Assembly: GCA_964638635.1 (NCBI GenBank)
Contig: CAZXAQ010000089.1
Span: 1 to 16,006, forward strand
Origin: SZUA-430 sp964638635
Lineage (GTDB): Bacteria; Pseudomonadota; Alphaproteobacteria; Micropepsales; Micropepsaceae
DNA length: 16,006 nucleotides
Direction of reading: 5' to 3'
The notes below the pieces were generated by a model that saw nothing but the letters and a program-made list of their open reading frames with translations, did not search any database and was not told the origin of the DNA. Made by a program: the position numbers and the translations under genes. Below, in pieces: positions 13,054-16,006 of the stretch (positions within the stretch are counted from its first letter, which is position 1; every line of letters begins with the position of its first letter).

Positions 13054-13508
13054 AATTTCGGCGGCAAGCCGTAGTCGGCCGGGTTGCGGCCGTCGGTGGC
13101 TATGCGTTGCGTCAGGCGGGTGATGTAGGCGCGGTCGCGCGCGTCGTTGACCCAAGAGCCGTCGCCGAACTCGGTAACTGCGGTCCTCATCATGCCGGCG
13201 CGGAGTTCGTCGATGCCGTCTTCGATCAGCATTTGATGGAACAGTTTGTCGGCGGTTTTCTTCGCCACTTGGTGGGTGTGGTAGAGCCAATCGTGGAAGA
13301 CAGAGGCGCCCATCAAATGCGGGCTGAACGGCGTGCCGAAGATCGGCCAGGCGGGCATCGGCAGGCTGGAGCCGTCGTACTGGAAGAATTTTGGGATGCG
13401 GATCGTGATGTTGCCGACTGCGCGCATCACATCGGCGGCGACTTCGTAGGCCTCGCTGAGCTTGGCGTGGTCGGGTTTGACGACGGGGGAGAGGAGAAGG
13501 CTTTTCAC
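13050..13508 (-). CDS. DUF1353-family protein
   Basis: A 152-residue protein with the DUF1353 signature: a strand leading to KFFQYDGSSLPMPAW (40-54), then FGTPFSP, ASVFHDWLYHT (68-78) and ADKLFHQMLIEDG (86-98). Proteins of this family occur in phages and in bacterial chromosomes and their biochemical role is unknown; the HDWLY motif could bind a metal or act in catalysis. The start is GTG at 13508 with GGAG 7 bases upstream. It is coupled by a 4-base ATGA overlap to the M1 peptidase gene, so the two proteins are made from one message. No other phage genes are near. Confidence 0.88.
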   Translation of the reverse strand: MKSLLLSPVVKPDHAKLSEAYEVAADVMRAVGNITIRIPKFFQYDGSSLPMPAWPIFGTPFSPHLMGASVFHDWLYHTHQVAKKTADKLFHQMLIEDGIDELRAGMMRTAVTEFGDGSWVNDARDRAYITRLTQRIATDGRNPADYGLPPKL

Positions 13509-13590
13509 ACGGCGGCTCCGGAATGGCGGGTTCGGAGCGTAACGTCTGGTGTCGTTCGTGCAACTCCCCGGGGGCTTCGTTCATGCGCTG

Positions 13591-13846
13591 AGGTTGTGGT
13601 GGCGCTGTGAAGAGCACCACGAAGATCGCGAAGGATGCACGAAGGCCACAAAGATGCTTGAGGCGGGAACCCGGTTGTCGCCTACCTCCCGGTACCGATT
13701 GGCGCTTCGCGCCGAGTTCTCCACGGCGCGAAGCGCCAATGGGAATGTCTTGGGTAGCAACCGCCACTACACACCGCTAGCGTCTTCGTGACCTTTGTGC
13801 ATCCTTCGCGATCTTCGTGGTGCTCTTCACAGCGCGGCCACAACCT
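13591..13846. repeat. 256-base palindromic intergenic element with nested inverted repeats
   Basis: The outer arms 13591-13655 and 13782-13846 are inverted copies matching at about 59 of 65 positions, with a perfect 39-base core (13602-13640 against 13797-13835). Each arm consists of loosely repeated CACGAAG / GCGAAGG units. Between them lies a second, perfect inverted repeat (13698-13740). The element fills most of the gap between the DUF1353 start (13508) and the next gene's terminator (13901). It has no transposase and looks like a MITE-like or REP/BIME-like interspersed repeat. Open frames across it are Arg/His-rich readings of the repeat and are not genes; the flanks 13509-13590 and 13847-13871 show nothing more. 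Confidence 0.8.
13698..13740. repeat. inner palindrome of the intergenic element
   Basis: ATTGGCGCTTCGCGCC (13698-13713) and GGCGCGAAGCGCCAAT (13725-13740) are perfect 16-base arms around an 11-base loop. The stem itself contains a smaller GGCGC-TTC-GCGCC symmetry. It would form a very stable hairpin in DNA or RNA. Confidence 0.85.
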
Positions 13847-13871
13847 CTCGCTCGAATACGGCGCGCCACAC

Positions 13872-13901
13872 AAAAAAAGCCCGACGGGGGGCGCCGGGCT
13901 T
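13872..13901 (-). terminator. intrinsic terminator of the small alpha+beta-barrel gene
   Basis: Read on the minus strand, AAGCCCG (13901-13895) pairs with CGGGCTT (13883-13877) and runs into seven Ts (13878-13872). It lies 48 bases past the stop of the 13949-14257 gene. Confidence 0.85.
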
Positions 13902-13948
13902 GGAGGTGGGAACGCGGGCCGTTGTCTGCGGCCCTGCGTGTTGGCGTG

Positions 13949-14257
13949 TTATTGGACTTGTTGCCAAATCGCGGATTTGACTTCGCCGGGGATGAAGAGG
14001 CCGTCGGCGCCCGCTTGCGCGACGAGCTTTTGGAACGACACATCGCTTTGCAGTTTCTGGCGCATCTGATCCCATTCGGTGATGCTGTCGTAAGTCGCCG
14101 ACAGGACGAAATGGCCCATCGGGCCGCCGAGCTGATTCAGGATGCGCAGTTCGGTGCCGGTGATCTTCTTCACCTGGCGCACGACGGTATGGAAGTACTC
14201 GTTCGCCTCTATGTTCTTGCCGGGCGCGACCAGGAACGACACTGTTGACGTGATCAT
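13949..14257 (-). CDS. small dimeric alpha+beta-barrel (NIPSNAP/ABM-like) protein
   Basis: A 102-residue cytosolic protein. The order is strand (MITSTVSFLVAPGK), helix (NEYFHTVVRQVKKITG), strand (ELRILNQLGG), strand (HFVLSATYDSITEWDQM), helix (QMRQKLQSDVSFQKLVAQA), then a final strand and GEVKSAIWQQVQ. This is the ferredoxin-like layout of the dimeric alpha+beta-barrel superfamily, which includes NIPSNAP and antibiotic-biosynthesis-monooxygenase-like proteins. No catalytic residue can be pointed out. The ATG at 14257 has AAGGAGAC at ideal spacing. It is transcribed away from the acyl-CoA synthetase across a 232-base gap and has its own terminator, so it is probably a single-gene unit. Family assignment is by fold pattern only. 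Confidence 0.82.
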   Translation of the reverse strand: MITSTVSFLVAPGKNIEANEYFHTVVRQVKKITGTELRILNQLGGPMGHFVLSATYDSITEWDQMRQKLQSDVSFQKLVAQAGADGLFIPGEVKSAIWQQVQ

Positions 14258-14489
14258 TGCTTCGTCTCCTTGTTGTTGTGGCTTCTACGGACTGACGCGA
14301 GCGTGTTGCCGCTCAAGCTTTACGATGTGGGGTGAGGGGGCTCGCTCTGGAGCCCGAAAAGCCCACCGAACATGGGGCCGGACGCTACGCCCGCCTTCGC
14401 GGCCAAGGCAAATCACATCTTGCATTTGCATTTGCGCGGGCGGGGCGGCAACACTGCCCCCGTCTCTATTGAAACTGAGTAGCAAAACC

Positions 14490-16006
14490 ATGACCGATGT
14501 TCTGACGGAGCTGGCCGGGCGGCTGGGGAGCAAACTTGCGCTCGTGGACGACCGGCCGGGCGGGCGGATCGTGACATGGACGTTTGCGGAGCTTGAGGCG
14601 AACGCGAACAAGCTCGCGCGGCTGCTGTTGGACTTGGGCGTCAAGCCGAAGGACCGGATCGTGAGCTGCGGGCAGAATTCGTGCTGGCTGGTCGCGATGT
14701 CGAACGCGGTCCGCAAGATCGGCGCGGTCGGCGTGCCGCTGAACTATCGCCTGACGCCGGAGGAGGCGACCTATGTCGTCGACAATTCGGACGCAGTCGT
14801 CGTGTTTGCGGATGCCGAGTTCGCCGACTTCTTCGCGAAGATCCGGCCGGAGACGCCGAAGGTGCGCGAGACGTTGATCTTCGACGGTGCGCCGGCCGCG
14901 GGACAGAAGAGGGTCGAACCGTTGCTGAGCGGGTTGTCGCCGGCGCCGGTTGTCATCGATGGCCCGCCGCTTGAACCGATGACGATGATCTATACGTCGG
15001 GCACCACCGGCAAGCCGAAGGGCGCTGTGCGTTCGTCGCTCGGCAATCCGGCGCAATCGGCGGCTCTGTGGGCGGAAATCGGGTACGTCGCCGACGACGT
15101 CTACATCACGACGGGGCCGCTTTATCATTCGGGACCTGGCGGGTTCCTCACGACAGCGCACCGGCTCGGCAACACGGCCGTGTTGCAGCACAAGTTCGAC
15201 GAGGAAGATTGGCTCCGGCTCGTCGAGAAGTATCGCGTGACGACGACGTTCGCGGCGCCGACGCCGATCCGTCGCATCTGCCAACTGCCGGATAACGTGT
15301 TCGAGAAATACGACGTATCGTCGATGGCGCGGATGGTGGCGAACGCGGCGCCATGGTCCTATGCGTTGAAGCAGCTGTACCTGTCGCGGTTTCCGAAGCT
15401 GTCGCTGTTCGAGGTGTACGGGTCGACGGAGCTCGGCGTGAACACTGTGTTGCGGCCGGAGCATCAGCTGTCGAAGCCGGGCTCGTGCGGGCGCCCTGCG
15501 CCTGGCGTCGAAATCCGCTTGTTCGCAGAGGACGGCAGCGTCGTGACGGCCCCGAACGCGGAGGGCGAGCTCTACGTCAAGAGCGCAAACATGTTTTCGA
15601 CCTATCACAAGGCGCAGGACAAATTCGAGGCCGACCGGCGCGACGGCTGGCAAACGGTCGGCGACATCGCGTACTACGACGAAGAAGGCTTCTACTACAT
15701 CTGCGACCGCAAGAAGGACATGATCATCTCCGGTGGGGTGAACATCTATCCGGCGGAGATCGAGGCGGCGCTGGAGCAGCATCCCGACATCAACGACGTT
15801 GCCGTGTTCGGCATCCCCGACGACGAATGGGGCGAGGCGGTGCACGCGATCGTGGTCGTGCGGCCGGGGGTGACGATGACGAAGGATCAGATCACGGCAT
15901 ATGCGCGCGAGCACCTCGCCGGTTACAAGGTGCCGCGGTCGATCTCGTACCTGACGGAGATTCCGCGCACGGGTTCGGGGAAGATTCTGAAGCGCGACTT
16001 GCGCAA
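14490..16006 (+). CDS. AMP-forming acyl-CoA synthetase / ligase (3' end cut by window)
   Basis: At least 505 residues from the ATG at 14490, open to the right edge. The adenylate-forming motifs are in order: the phosphate loop TSGTTGKPKG (169-178); YGSTELG in the middle of the protein; VGDIAYY with D392, which contacts the ribose; DRKKDMIISGGVNIYP (406-421), the hinge and acyl-pocket segment; and the catalytic Lys498 in TGSGKILKRDLR near the edge. It activates a carboxylic acid with ATP and joins it to CoA. Medium/long-chain fatty acids or aromatic acids are both possible. The family normally ends within about 10-20 residues of that lysine, so only a short tail is missing. No clear ribosome binding site precedes the ATG. 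It is divergent from the small barrel gene; the gap 14258-14489 must hold both promoters. Confidence 0.94.
   Translation, partial: MTDVLTELAGRLGSKLALVDDRPGGRIVTWTFAELEANANKLARLLLDLGVKPKDRIVSCGQNSCWLVAMSNAVRKIGAVGVPLNYRLTPEEATYVVDNSDAVVVFADAEFADFFAKIRPETPKVRETLIFDGAPAAGQKRVEPLLSGLSPAPVVIDGPPLEPMTMIYTSGTTGKPKGAVRSSLGNPAQSAALWAEIGYVADDVYITTGPLYHSGPGGFLTTAHRLGNTAVLQHKFDEEDWLRLVEKYRVTTTFAAPTPIRRICQLPDNVFEKYDVSSMARMVANAAPWSYALKQLYLSRFPKLSLFEVYGSTELGVNTVLRPEHQLSKPGSCGRPAPGVEIRLFAEDGSVVTAPNAEGELYVKSANMFSTYHKAQDKFEADRRDGWQTVGDIAYYDEEGFYYICDRKKDMIISGGVNIYPAEIEAALEQHPDINDVAVFGIPDDEWGEAVHAIVVVRPGVTMTKDQITAYAREHLAGYKVPRSISYLTEIPRTGSGKILKRDLR

Noticed and set aside
13054..13767. N-terminal extension of the M1 peptidase frame, giving a 656-residue protein.
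   Set aside because: The extra 238 residues are Arg/Pro-rich, run across the DUF1353 gene and the palindromic repeat, and a clear signal peptide starts at 13053.
14466..15914. A 482-residue open frame on the minus strand.
   Set aside because: It is antisense to the acyl-CoA synthetase; its His/Arg-rich composition reflects the GC-rich codon bias of the real gene.

Overview
The window reads as chromosomal DNA of a GC-rich Gram-negative bacterium, most likely an alphaproteobacterium. The support is OmpA-family outer-membrane proteins, a tRNA-Pro 3' end with the ACCA tail, ATGA-coupled genes and a LuxR-type regulator. The taxonomic call is an inference; no rRNA or other marker gene is present.

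Region 1 (1 to about 3156) looks like the right-hand end of an integrated element. It holds a LuxR-family regulator on the minus strand (118-822), with a lux-box-like dyad just beyond its stop and a perfect dyad over its ribosome binding site. Next come a small four-helix membrane protein (1178-1639), a possible stub of a TetR-type gene, a short HTH (excisionase-like) gene and a tyrosine integrase that overlaps it by 184 bases in another frame. The region ends in the 3' half of a tRNA-Pro gene (3107-3156), the expected attachment-site scar. The intact tRNA should lie to the left, outside the window.

Region 2 (3157-10604) is envelope-related. It contains a SnoaL/DUF4440-like lipoprotein and an OmpA-family protein that converge on a shared terminator. 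A three-gene minus-strand group follows: an alpha/beta hydrolase, a hypothetical protein, and a bipolar acidic/lysine-rich hypothetical protein. Two tandem OmpA-family paralogues on the plus strand come next, each with the same start-site sequence and a similar terminator hairpin. In all, three OmpA paralogues lie within about 7 kb.

Region 3 (10605-16006) carries a minus-strand run: a DUF1353 protein coupled by ATGA overlap to a compact M1-type zinc peptidase, followed by a membrane fatty-acid desaturase. To its right is a 256-base palindromic intergenic repeat, then a small alpha+beta-barrel protein with its own terminator. A divergent acyl-CoA synthetase runs off the right edge only a few residues short of its expected end.

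The most interesting non-coding signals are the dyads around the luxR gene, the truncated tRNA-Pro att scar, the dual-coding overlap of the HTH and integrase genes, and the nested inverted repeat at 13591-13846. I found no CRISPR array, toxin-antitoxin pair, complete insertion sequence or recognisable new defence system.
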